A DNA stretch of 64,000 bases from Streptomyces hokutonensis. GTDB lineage: Bacteria; Actinomycetota; Actinomycetes; Streptomycetales; Streptomycetaceae. The translations under genes and the position numbers were made by a program. Below are positions 24,807 to 32,841 of the stretch, in pieces; the first letter of the stretch is position 1, and the number at the start of each line of letters is the position of its first letter. The notes beneath the pieces are model-generated. The model was not told the origin of the DNA, did not search any database, and saw nothing but the letters and a program-made list of their open reading frames with translations. The stretch lies in the NCBI RefSeq assembly GCF_000376565.1, contig NZ_BARG01000063.1, forward strand, positions 62,001 to 126,000. The letters run 5' to 3'.

Positions 24807-25202
24807 TCAACCGGAGTCGGCGGCACTCCCCGGTCGGCCGGACGGCACCTCGACGAGGGACAGCACTCCGCACAGCAGCACGAACAGGACCAGCCACAGG
24901 GCCGTGGCCGCGGGGCCGACGCCGGCGTCCTCGACGACATGCCCGCCGATCAGCCACCAGACGGTCACCCCGGCCGGCACGAGGAGATGACTCCGCCGCT
25001 CGCCGAGGAGCCGCATTCCGGCCCACAGCACCACGGGTATCGCTGGCAGCCCGCAGACCGAGGCGAGTGCGGCCTCGGTCCACCCGGCGCCCGTCGCACC
25101 CGGATCGGCCGCGGCGACCCGGTCCGACCAGGCCAGCAGCAGCGCCCGGCCCGCCCGGCAGACCACGACCGCCACGCCGGCCACGAGCGGCGCGACATCC
25201 AC
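24807..25202 (-). CDS. Small membrane protein, unknown function
   Basis: A 131-residue protein with three to four predicted helices (residues 4-25, 45-65, 74-90, 96-117) and no recognisable motif. The GTG at 25202 follows GGAGG. The gene converges on the sigma-partner gene with one base between the stop codons. Its function is unknown, and nothing in the surroundings indicates one. Confidence 0.6.
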   Translation of the reverse strand: MDVAPLVAGVAVVVCRAGRALLLAWSDRVAAADPGATGAGWTEAALASVCGLPAIPVVLWAGMRLLGERRSHLLVPAGVTVWWLIGGHVVEDAGVGPAATALWLVLFVLLCGVLSLVEVPSGRPGSAADSG

Positions 25203-25505
25203 CGCCCCGTCCTCCGCCGCCTACGCCGCCTCCGGGCAGCCGTCCGGGACGGCCTCCCCCGCCCTCACGGCAGGGACCGCGCATCCGTCCGGGGGCACCG
25301 AGTCGGGGTGGCCGTGGTGTGGGACCTCGCCGAGGTCCTGTCGTCCTGAGCCCGAAGTGGCGGTAATCCGGCCACCGACTTTGGACACCCTTGACCTGAC
25401 CATGCCAACACATCAACATAGGCGCCACACAGGAACACCCCACCCGCACGCGGTACTTCACGCACGTCGCACTGAAACACCCCCCAACTCCAGCAAGGAG
25501 ATTTC
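25203..25505. other. Intergenic region upstream of carboxypeptidase gene
   Basis: No convincing gene in these 303 bases. A near-perfect hairpin (GGACCTCG and its complement, 25322-25338) lies in the left part. A -35-like TTGACC at 25391 with AACATA at 25415-25420 as a possible -10 box may be the carboxypeptidase promoter. CAGCAAGGAG just before 25506 is its ribosome-binding site. Confidence 0.5.
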
Positions 25506-26837
25506 ATGCGACTTCGTATACGCGGCAGACGCACCGCCGCGTTCGCCGCCCTGATGGCCCTCGCCCTCGCGGCACCCGTCACGGCGAACGCCACCGCCGA
25601 CAGCGCGCACCAGGCCTCCCCGGCCGCGGACGACATCCGCCAGTACGAGATCCACGTCGACCACAACACCCCGGTCACCCGTACGGCCATCGCGGCGGCC
25701 GGTGTCACCGTGGACGAGTCCGACGAGGAGACCGTGGTCGTCTCCGGCCGCGCCGCCCAGATCAAGCAGCTGCGCCAACTGGGCTACGACGTCTCGCTGT
25801 TGGGCTCGGCGCCCGACCGGTCCTCGGCGGCGGACGCCCCGCGGCTCCTCGACTTCCCCTCGGCCGACTCGAAGTACCACAACTACGCCGAGGCGAACGC
25901 GGAGATCGACCAGCGGCTCGCCGCCTACCCCGGAATCATGAGCAAGAAGGTGATCGGCAAGTCGTACCAGGGCCGCGACATCGTCGCCATCAAGGTCAGC
26001 GACAACGTGGCCACCGACGAGAACGAGCCCGAGGTCCTCCTCACCTTCCACCAGCACGCGCGCGAACACCTCACGGTGGAGATGGCGTTGTACCTGCTGC
26101 GCGAGCTGGGCGCGGGCTACGGCACCGACTCCCGGGTCACGAGCATCGTCAACAGCCGCGAGATCTGGATCGTGCCCGACCTCAACCCGGACGGCGGCGA
26201 GTACGACATCGCGACCGGCGCCTACCGGTCCTGGCGCAAGAACCGGCAGCCCAACTCCGGTTCCTCCTACGTCGGTACGGACCTCAACCGGAACTGGAAC
26301 TACAAGTGGGGCTGCTGCGGCGGCTCTTCGGGCTCGACCTCGTCCGAGACCTACCGGGGCGCGTCCGCCGAGTCGGCGCCCGAGGTGAAGGTGGTCGCGG
26401 ACTTCGTGCGGAGCCGGGTCGTCGGCGGGAAGCAGCAGATCACCGCGGGGATCGACTTCCACACGTACAGCGAACTGGTGCTGTGGCCCTTCGGCTACAC
26501 GTACTCCGACACCGCCACCGGGATGACCGCGGACGACGCCGCCGCGTTCAAGGCGGTCGGGCAGAAGATGGCCGCGAGCAACGGGTACACGGCCGAGCAG
26601 TCCAGCGACCTGTACATCACGGACGGTTCGATCGACGACTACCTCTGGGGCACCCAGAAGATCTTCGACTACACCTTCGAGATGTATCCGACGTCCAGTT
26701 CCGCGGGCGGGTTCTACCCGCCCGACGAGGTCATCGAGCGGGAGACCTCGCGGAACCGGGACGCGGTGTTCCAACTGCTGGAGAACGCGGACTGCATGTA
26801 CCGGTCCATCGGCAAGCAGGCCCAGTACTGCAGCTAG
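25506..26837 (+). CDS. Secreted zinc carboxypeptidase, M14 family
   Basis: A 443-residue secreted metallopeptidase. Residues 1-31 are a signal peptide, 40-115 a propeptide-like domain, and 125-430 the M14 catalytic domain. The first zinc ligands are in QHAREH (H184, E187), the third His is in GIDFHTYSE, and the catalytic Glu is in DYTFEMYP. GTDLNRNW and a Cys pair (GCCGG) are typical of the Streptomyces carboxypeptidase T/SG-like group. It trims C-terminal residues from peptides outside the cell. The ATG follows AAGGAG. Confidence 0.93.
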   Translation: MRLRIRGRRTAAFAALMALALAAPVTANATADSAHQASPAADDIRQYEIHVDHNTPVTRTAIAAAGVTVDESDEETVVVSGRAAQIKQLRQLGYDVSLLGSAPDRSSAADAPRLLDFPSADSKYHNYAEANAEIDQRLAAYPGIMSKKVIGKSYQGRDIVAIKVSDNVATDENEPEVLLTFHQHAREHLTVEMALYLLRELGAGYGTDSRVTSIVNSREIWIVPDLNPDGGEYDIATGAYRSWRKNRQPNSGSSYVGTDLNRNWNYKWGCCGGSSGSTSSETYRGASAESAPEVKVVADFVRSRVVGGKQQITAGIDFHTYSELVLWPFGYTYSDTATGMTADDAAAFKAVGQKMAASNGYTAEQSSDLYITDGSIDDYLWGTQKIFDYTFEMYPTSSSAGGFYPPDEVIERETSRNRDAVFQLLENADCMYRSIGKQAQYCS

Positions 26838-26853
26838 CTGCCTTTCCGGCCGG

Positions 26854-27573
26854 CTAGTCCTTGCGGACCTCGGCCTCCGCCTCGGCGAGCGCCGCCTCGT
26901 CCACCTCGGCGGACTCGTCGTCGGCGTCCTCGTCGCCGTCCTCGAAGTACGCGTCGAGGACGGCGTCGAGCTGCGTCTCCCACTCGGCGAACCGGCTCCT
27001 GGCCGCCGCCTCGATCTCGATCGGGTACCAGCGGCGGTCGGGAGTGTGCACCGTGATGGTGAACCGCTTGCCGAAGCGCGGGGTCTCGGTCTCGACGGCG
27101 CCGATCTCGTCCCAGCGGAACTCGCAGCTCTGGTCGTCCAGGCGCAGTCGTACGCCCTTCTCGTCCGCGACGATCTCCGCGCGCCGGTCGGAGGCCTCGA
27201 AGACGGGCCCGTCGGACTCGTCGTCACCGGCTTCCTCGGCGTCGTCGTCCTCAGCGACGGCCTGCTCGACCTCCGCCTCCCCGGCATCCGCCTTCTCGAC
27301 GTCCGCCTTCTCGACGTCCGCCTTCTCGACGTCCGCCTTCTCGACGTCCGCCTTCTCGGCAGACGACTCCTCCGGCTCCGCCGCCTCGGCCGTCGCGTCC
27401 TCGGGCTCCGCGTCCCGCGACTTCGTGTCCTCCGGTGCGTCGGAGGACACGGCGGGTGCGGTGAGCCCGGGGACGAAGGCCGGGTCGAATCCGGCGCCCT
27501 CCAGGGGCTGGCTGCTCGAACCTATGCGCTGCTCCACAGCGCGAAGTATGGTCGACGATCCTGTGTCGGACAC
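26854..27573 (-). CDS. Acidic protein with EKADV repeats, unknown function
   Basis: A 239-residue, very acidic cytoplasmic protein. Residues 72-97 hold five tandem units EKADV/EKADA. The C-terminal part (about residues 128-210) is a compact domain with EIVADEKGVRLRLDDQSCEF, WDEIGAVETETPRF and RRWYPIEIEA, which resembles a PH-like fold. The tail is again Asp/Glu-rich. The GTG at 27573 is the likely start. The function is unknown. The gene converges on the carboxypeptidase gene and precedes no other gene closely. Confidence 0.7.
   Translation of the reverse strand: MSDTGSSTILRAVEQRIGSSSQPLEGAGFDPAFVPGLTAPAVSSDAPEDTKSRDAEPEDATAEAAEPEESSAEKADVEKADVEKADVEKADVEKADAGEAEVEQAVAEDDDAEEAGDDESDGPVFEASDRRAEIVADEKGVRLRLDDQSCEFRWDEIGAVETETPRFGKRFTITVHTPDRRWYPIEIEAAARSRFAEWETQLDAVLDAYFEDGDEDADDESAEVDEAALAEAEAEVRKD
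27293..27352. repeat. 15-bp tandem repeat inside a coding region
   Basis: Four exact copies of TTCTCGACGTCCGCC run head to tail, with a degenerate fifth unit after them, encoding the EKADV units of the minus-strand protein at 26854-27573. Copy number is likely to vary between strains because the units are identical at the DNA level. Confidence 0.95.
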
Positions 27574-27613
27574 AGCCAGCCCCTACTTCGTTATCAGACG
27601 CCTACACGAACTT

Positions 27614-29089
27614 CTAGACGAAGACGCTCAATACGGCCGCCACCGCGAACCCCGCGACCGACAAGACCGACTCCAGCACCGTCCACGTCTTCAGCGTGTC
27701 CCGCTCGGTGATCCCGAAGTACTTCGCCACCATCCAGAAGCCCCCGTCGTTGACGTGCGAGGCGAAGATGGAGCCCGCCGAGATGGCCATGATGACGAGC
27801 GCGACGAAGGCCTGGGAGTGGTCGCCCTCGGCGAGGAGGGGGGCCACGATGCCTGCCGTCGTCACGATCGCGACCGTCGCCGAGCCCTGTGCGACCCGTA
27901 GTACCAGCGAGATCAGGTACGCCAGGACGACCACCGGCAGGCCTACGTCGTGGAAGGTGTCCGAGAGGGCCTGGGCGACGCCGCTCGCCTTGAGGACGGC
28001 GCCGAAGACCCCGCCCGCGCCGACGACCAGGATGATGTTGCCGACCGGCTTGAGGGACGCGGTGGAGACGGTCTCCAGGGACTTGCGCGACCAGCCTCGC
28101 CTTATGCCCAGGAGGTAGTACGCGAGGAGGAGCGCGATGGTCAGCGCCACGAACGGGCTGCCGAAGAACTCCACCACCGAGCGGCCGGTGGACGGGTCGA
28201 AGGCGATCGACGAGAAGGTGGCCGCGAGGATGAGGACCAGGGGCGTGCCGATGATCGCGAGGACCGTGCCCAGCGCCACCGGCTGCTCCTGGGGTACGAC
28301 ACCGGAGGCGCGCTGTTCCTCGATGACCGCCTGCTTCGCCTCGGCCGCCGCCTCGACCATGTCCTGCGGTACGGCGACGAAGATCCGCTTGCCGATCCAG
28401 GCCGCGTAGGCCCACGCGGCGAGCACGGCGGGGATGCCGACCACGATGCCCATGAGGATGACCCAGCCGAGCTGGACGTGGAGGAGACCCGCGGCCGCCA
28501 CCGGGCCGGGATGCGGCGGCAGGAACGCGTGGGTCATCGACAGGCCCGCGAGCAGCGGCAGGCAGTAGAGCAGGATCGACTTGCCACCGCGCTTGGCGGC
28601 CGCGTACACGATCGGCGCGAGGACGAAGATGCCGACGTCGAAGAAGACCGGGATGCCGAAGATCAGGCCGGTCAGGCCCATGGCGAGGGGCGCCCGCTTC
28701 TCGCCGAACAACCCGAGCAGCCTCGACGCCAACACCTCCGCCCCGCCGCTGACTTCGAGGATCGCACCGAGCATCGTGCCGAGGCCGATGATGATCGCGA
28801 CATGGCCGAGGATGCCGCCCATGCCGGACTCGATGGTGGAGACGGCGTCGGAGCGCTGGACGGTGCCGAAGAGTTCGGTGACGGACAGGCCGGCCAGCAG
28901 GCCGACGGTTATCGAGACCGCGAGGAGGGCCACGAAGGGCTGGAGTCTGACCTTGATGATCAGGAAGAGCAGGAGCGCGATCCCGATGGCGGCGACCGTC
29001 AACAGGCCTGCCGTGCCGTCGAGTAGGAGGAGCAGTCCTCCGGTGTGGGGTGGTGTCGCGGGGGCGGTTGCGGCGAGCGGTAGCGACAT
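27614..29089 (-). CDS. GntP-family gluconate/sugar-acid permease
   Basis: A 491-residue transporter with twelve or more predicted helices. GntP-family landmarks include GLIFGIPVFFDVGIFVLAP and MTHAFLPPHPGPVAAAGLL, plus FASHVNDGGFWMVAKYFG near the C-terminus. Family members take up gluconate and related acids, and some Dsd-type members carry D-serine. The ATG at 29089 follows GAGGA. It lies next to RidA, an IclR regulator, a PfkB kinase and D-amino-acid enzymes, so the substrate may be a sugar acid or D-serine rather than plain gluconate. Confidence 0.92.
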   Translation of the reverse strand: MSLPLAATAPATPPHTGGLLLLLDGTAGLLTVAAIGIALLLFLIIKVRLQPFVALLAVSITVGLLAGLSVTELFGTVQRSDAVSTIESGMGGILGHVAIIIGLGTMLGAILEVSGGAEVLASRLLGLFGEKRAPLAMGLTGLIFGIPVFFDVGIFVLAPIVYAAAKRGGKSILLYCLPLLAGLSMTHAFLPPHPGPVAAAGLLHVQLGWVILMGIVVGIPAVLAAWAYAAWIGKRIFVAVPQDMVEAAAEAKQAVIEEQRASGVVPQEQPVALGTVLAIIGTPLVLILAATFSSIAFDPSTGRSVVEFFGSPFVALTIALLLAYYLLGIRRGWSRKSLETVSTASLKPVGNIILVVGAGGVFGAVLKASGVAQALSDTFHDVGLPVVVLAYLISLVLRVAQGSATVAIVTTAGIVAPLLAEGDHSQAFVALVIMAISAGSIFASHVNDGGFWMVAKYFGITERDTLKTWTVLESVLSVAGFAVAAVLSVFV

Positions 29090-29203
29090 GTGGGGGTCCT
29101 CTTGATCGTCGTAAGAGCATGGGGCTTTCGGGCAGGGGGGATCGCGGCGCGGCACCCCTGGGGGCGCCGAACCGTCGTACGGTGTGCGGGAGTTGCAGGG
29201 GAA

Positions 29204-29608
29204 CTAGCCCAGAACGGCCAGCGCGTCGATCTCGATGAGCAGGCCGGCGGGGAGGCCGACGTAGACCGTCGTGCGCGCGGCGGGGACCTCGACGAGGCCC
29301 TCGAAGTACTCGTTGTAGATCGCGTTCATCTCGGCGAAGTGGTCCACGTCCGTCAGATAGACGCGGATCATCATCACGTCCTCCCAGCTCGCGCCGCCCT
29401 CCTCAAGGATCGCCCGGACGTTGGCGAGGGTCTGGAGGGTCTGCTCGCGCAGGGTCGGGCCGGCCGGCGTCGGCGGCCTGCCCTCCTCGGCGGGGAGGAA
29501 GCCGACCTGCCCGGCGACCTGCAGGATGTTCCCCTTGCGGACGCCGTGCGAGAACTTCGCGGGCGGGGCGGTGTGGGTCTTGGGCGTGAGCGCGGTCTTG
29601 TCAGTCAT
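29204..29608 (-). CDS. RidA-family enamine/imine deaminase
   Basis: A 134-residue Rid protein (YjgF/YER057c/UK114). It contains MIRVYLTDVDHFAEMNAIY and PAARTTVYVGLPAG, where the Arg is the position that holds the substrate carboxylate in RidA. Rid enzymes hydrolyse 2-aminoacrylate and similar enamines, which are made by PLP-dependent serine/threonine dehydratases and D-serine deaminase. Its start overlaps the IclR stop by eight bases, tying it to the regulator transcript. It likely cleans up after the deaminase encoded at 31556-32833. Confidence 0.9.
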   Translation of the reverse strand: MTDKTALTPKTHTAPPAKFSHGVRKGNILQVAGQVGFLPAEEGRPPTPAGPTLREQTLQTLANVRAILEEGGASWEDVMMIRVYLTDVDHFAEMNAIYNEYFEGLVEVPAARTTVYVGLPAGLLIEIDALAVLG

Positions 29609-30374
29609 GCGGGTCCTTTGATGATGGCACTGGGGTCCTGCCGGAGTACTCCCCGCTGATGGCGTCCGCCGTACGACGGACCAGCGGGAGCAGGGTGAGG
29701 AGTTCGTCGGCGGTGACGACGACGTTGGGCGCGGAGACCGACATCGCGGCGACCACGCGTCCGTCGGCGCCCCGGATCGGCGCGGCGACGCAGTTGATGG
29801 ACTCTTCGTGGCCGCCGAGGTCGGTGGCCCAGCCCTGTTCCCGCACCTTCTCCAACTCCCTTAGGAATGCCGGGGCGTTGGGGGTGGAGCGGGCGGTGTA
29901 CATGGGGTAGTCGAGCTTGTCGGCGAGGACCCGCCGCTCGGCCTCCGGAAGGTCGGCGAGCAGCAGTTTCGCGACCCCCGCGACCGTGATCGCGACCGGC
30001 TTCCCGATCCGCGAGTACATGCGCACCGGATACCGGCTCTCCACCTTGTCGATGTAGAGGACCTCGTTCTCCTCGTACACCGCGAGGTGGACGGTATGAC
30101 CGCACTGTTCGTTGAGGCGTACGAGATGGGGGTGGGCGATCTCGCGGATGTCGAGGTTCTCCATCGCCTCCTGGGCGAGGGCGATGAGGCGGGCGCCGAG
30201 GCGGTAGCGCTGGTCGGACTGGCGGTAGACGAGGCCGTGTTCGTGCAGGGTGCGCAGGAGGCGCAGGGCCGTCGACTTGTGGACGTCGAGGCGCTCGGCG
30301 ACCTGGCCGAGGTCGGCGGGGCCCTCGGCGAGCAGCGGCAGGATGCTGAGCGCGCGGTCGACGGTCTGACTCAT
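29601..30374 (-). CDS. IclR-family transcriptional regulator
   Basis: A 257-residue regulator. The N-terminal winged helix has VDRALSILPLLAEGPADLG and LDVHKSTALRLLRTLHEHG. The IclR effector domain follows, with SQCGHTVHLAVYE-type and YSRIGKPVAITVAGVAKLLL segments. The ATG at 30374 is chosen because GAGGAGG lies ten bases before it; an ATG nine bases upstream is too close to that site. It overlaps the kinase stop by four bases. It probably controls this cluster through the palindrome at 31518-31534 between the divergent transcripts. Confidence 0.9.
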   Translation of the reverse strand: MSQTVDRALSILPLLAEGPADLGQVAERLDVHKSTALRLLRTLHEHGLVYRQSDQRYRLGARLIALAQEAMENLDIREIAHPHLVRLNEQCGHTVHLAVYEENEVLYIDKVESRYPVRMYSRIGKPVAITVAGVAKLLLADLPEAERRVLADKLDYPMYTARSTPNAPAFLRELEKVREQGWATDLGGHEESINCVAAPIRGADGRVVAAMSVSAPNVVVTADELLTLLPLVRRTADAISGEYSGRTPVPSSKDPHD

Positions 30375-31417
30375 GGCGTACATACCTCCTCGTCGGCCCA
30401 GTCGGCGGCGTCGGTCCAGCCGGGGCCGAGTCGAAGTCTCCCCCACGCGGTGTCGTCGAGGGCGACCAGGCGGTCGGCGTGGTCGCGGGCCGGGGGTGCG
30501 GCGAGGTCGCCGGGGACGGTGAGGGCCGCGGCGGCCGTGAGATGGCCGTGCCGCAGCCGGTCCCGTACGGGCAGTCCCCGCAGGGTCGCGGAGAGGAACC
30601 CGGCGGCGAAGGCGTCCCCGGCACCCACCTCGGCGACGACGTCGACGTGCGGCGCGGGCACGAAGGTGACGTGCTTCTTGTGGAAGACGGTGGCCCCGCG
30701 CCCGCCCTGCTTGACGACGAGCGTCTCGGGGTCGGGGAACGCGGCCCGTACGGCGTCGGCCCCGACCAGCCCCCACACTTCGGCCGCCTCGTCCTCGCCG
30801 ACGAAGACGAGGTCCGCGCCGCGCGCCAGCTCCAGCAGCACGCCAGGCCCGTCGGCCGAACGCCCCAGCGCGGGGCGGTGGTTGACGTCGAAGGAGATCA
30901 GCGGGCGGTGCGCGCGCAGCGCGGTCAGCTCACGGACCAGGCCGAGACAGCCGTCGGAGAGCATCGGGGTGATCCCTGACAGGTGCAGCACCCGCCCGGC
31001 CCGTACGGCGGCCAGGTCCACGTTCGTCGCGGCCATCGCGGAGGCGGCGGATCCGGCCCGGTAGTACGCCACCTCGTGCGCGTCGGTGGCCCGGTCCCCG
31101 GCGGTGCGGAAGTAGATGCCGGTGGGGCGCACGGGATCGCGCTCCACGGCGGACACGTCCACCCCGTACCCGCCGATGGTCTCGACGAGATGGTCCCCGA
31201 AGCCGTCGGCCCCGACCCGGCTGACCCAGCGGACGCTGTGCCCGGCGGCGGCCAGCGCACAGGCGACGTTCGACTCGGCGCCGCCGATGGCGCGGTCGAA
31301 GGACGGCACGTCGGCGAGGCGGCCGGGGCGGCCGGGTAGGAAGGTGACCATGGACTCGCCCAGCGCTACGACGTCGACGACGTCACGGGCGGCGGTGGAC
31401 TGTCCGTCGGCGGTCAC
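30371..31417 (-). CDS. PfkB-family carbohydrate kinase, KDG-kinase-like
   Basis: A 348-residue ribokinase-family enzyme. The N-terminal PfkB region is GGAESNVACALAAAGHSV with VGADGFGDHLVE, and the ATP/anion-hole motif EVGAGDAFAAGFLSA carries the catalytic Asp. The layout most resembles 2-keto-3-deoxygluconate kinases. The GTG at 31415-31417 has GAGGAG 11 bases upstream; the frame is open far beyond, which is a shadow of the divergent gene. It should phosphorylate an imported sugar acid derivative. It is coupled to IclR by an ATGA-type overlap. Confidence 0.88.
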   Translation of the reverse strand: MTADGQSTAARDVVDVVALGESMVTFLPGRPGRLADVPSFDRAIGGAESNVACALAAAGHSVRWVSRVGADGFGDHLVETIGGYGVDVSAVERDPVRPTGIYFRTAGDRATDAHEVAYYRAGSAASAMAATNVDLAAVRAGRVLHLSGITPMLSDGCLGLVRELTALRAHRPLISFDVNHRPALGRSADGPGVLLELARGADLVFVGEDEAAEVWGLVGADAVRAAFPDPETLVVKQGGRGATVFHKKHVTFVPAPHVDVVAEVGAGDAFAAGFLSATLRGLPVRDRLRHGHLTAAAALTVPGDLAAPPARDHADRLVALDDTAWGRLRLGPGWTDAADWADEEVCTP

Positions 31418-31517
31418 GATGGTGATGGCTCCTCGTCGGTGCACCGGTTTGCGGCGGCTCCGTTGACCCGGTGTTGGGCGAGATGTTAGACAGCGGTAAG
31501 CGATATACGCAATGAAG

Positions 31518-31534
31518 GTTGCAGAGATTGCAAC
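31518..31534. promoter_or_regulatory. Palindromic operator candidate for the IclR regulator
   Basis: GTTGCA-GAGAT-TGCAAC is a perfect 6-bp inverted repeat with a 5-base spacer. It lies in the divergent region between the kinase/IclR/RidA transcript and the deaminase/D-aminoacylase transcript, 22 bases before the deaminase ATG. A TTAGAC...GCGATATACG stretch nearby may be the promoter. It could let the IclR protein control both sides. Confidence 0.55.
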
Positions 31535-31555
31535 ACTCCAGCTCAGGGAGGCCTC

Positions 31556-32833
31556 ATGGTCCGCGACACCGGTACCGAAGCGCTCGCCCGGCTCGCCGGG
31601 GAACGCGTCGACCACCGTTTCAAGGGCCTCCCCCCGGACGCCGACGGCCTCACCGTCGCCGAACTGTCCGCCCAGCGCCGCAACCTCTTCACCGGCGGCT
31701 TCACCACCCCCGTCCTCGCCCTCTCCGCCGAGCGCCTGGAGCACAACCTCCGCCTCATGGAGACCTACGCGACCCGCCACGGCCTCGCCTTCGCCCCGCA
31801 CGGCAAGACCTCCATGGCCCCCCAGCTCTTCCACCGCCAACTCGCCCACGGCGCCTGGGGCATCACCCTCGCCGTCCCCCACCAGGTGCGCGTGGCAAGG
31901 GAGTTCGGAATCGACCGGATCTTCCTGGCGAACGAACTCATCGACGCGGCGGCCCTGAAGTGGATCTCGTCCCAGCTCGACGCCGACGACGGCTTCCGCT
32001 TCGTCTGCTACGTCGACTCCGTGCGCGGGGTCGAGTTGATGGACGCGGCCCTGCGCGGCGCCGCCCGCCCGCTGGACGTCGTCGTGGAGCTGGCCGCCGG
32101 CGAGAGCGCCCGCACCGGCGCCCGCACGGAGGCGGAGTGCGCGGCCGTCGCGGACGCGGTGGCCGCCGTAGAGACACTGCGGCTGGTCGGGGTCGCCGGG
32201 TACGAGGGGGAGGTGCCGCAGGCGGACCCGGAGCGGGTGCACGCGTGGCTGCGCCGACTGACCGCGCTGGCCGTGGAGTTCGACAAGGGCGGGCGTTTCA
32301 AGGGAGTTGACGAGATCGTCGTCAGCGCGGGTGGCAGCGCCTGGTTCGACGCGGTGGCCGACGTCTTCGCCGAACTGCCCGAACTCTCGCTCCCCGCGCT
32401 GAAGTTGCTGCGCTCGGGGGCCTACGTCTCGCACGACGACGGCCACTACCGCAAGCTGACCCCCTTCACCCGCGTCCCCGAAGAGGGCGCCCTGGAGCCC
32501 GCGTTCAGGCTCTGGGCGCAGATCGTCTCCCGCCCCTCCCCGGAGCAGGCCTTCGCCAACGCGGGCAAGCGGGACGCGGCCTACGACCTCGACCTCCCCT
32601 TCGCCCAGGTGGTCCGCCGGGACGGCGCCGAACGTCCGGCGACCGGCGTCGAGATCACCGGCCTGTCGGACCAGCACGCCTGGCTGCGGACGACGGCCGA
32701 GGCGGACCTCGAGGTGGGCGACTGGATCGGGATGGGCCTGTCCCACCCCTGCACGTCCTTCGACAAGTGGCAGTTGATCCCGGTGGCGGAGGCGGACGGG
32801 ACGGTCGTCGACTACATCCGTACGTTCTTCTAG
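31556..32833 (+). CDS. D-serine deaminase-like PLP enzyme (DSD1/alanine-racemase fold)
   Basis: A 425-residue fold-type III PLP enzyme. The Schiff-base lysine is K84 in APHGKTSMAPQ, and the C-terminal HPCTSFDKW carries the His and Cys that bind zinc in DSD1-type eukaryotic D-serine deaminases. The middle part GVAGYEGEV and VSAGGSAWFD fits the barrel. It is expected to deaminate D-serine or D-threonine-type substrates through an enamine product. The gene leads a two-gene unit with D-aminoacylase. The ATG follows CAGGGAGG. Confidence 0.88.
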   Translation: MVRDTGTEALARLAGERVDHRFKGLPPDADGLTVAELSAQRRNLFTGGFTTPVLALSAERLEHNLRLMETYATRHGLAFAPHGKTSMAPQLFHRQLAHGAWGITLAVPHQVRVAREFGIDRIFLANELIDAAALKWISSQLDADDGFRFVCYVDSVRGVELMDAALRGAARPLDVVVELAAGESARTGARTEAECAAVADAVAAVETLRLVGVAGYEGEVPQADPERVHAWLRRLTALAVEFDKGGRFKGVDEIVVSAGGSAWFDAVADVFAELPELSLPALKLLRSGAYVSHDDGHYRKLTPFTRVPEEGALEPAFRLWAQIVSRPSPEQAFANAGKRDAAYDLDLPFAQVVRRDGAERPATGVEITGLSDQHAWLRTTAEADLEVGDWIGMGLSHPCTSFDKWQLIPVAEADGTVVDYIRTFF

Positions 32834-32841
32834 GAGGAGTC

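Noticed and set aside
27293..27352. CRISPR-like array
   Set aside because: The units are contiguous without spacers and encode in-frame EKADV repeats.
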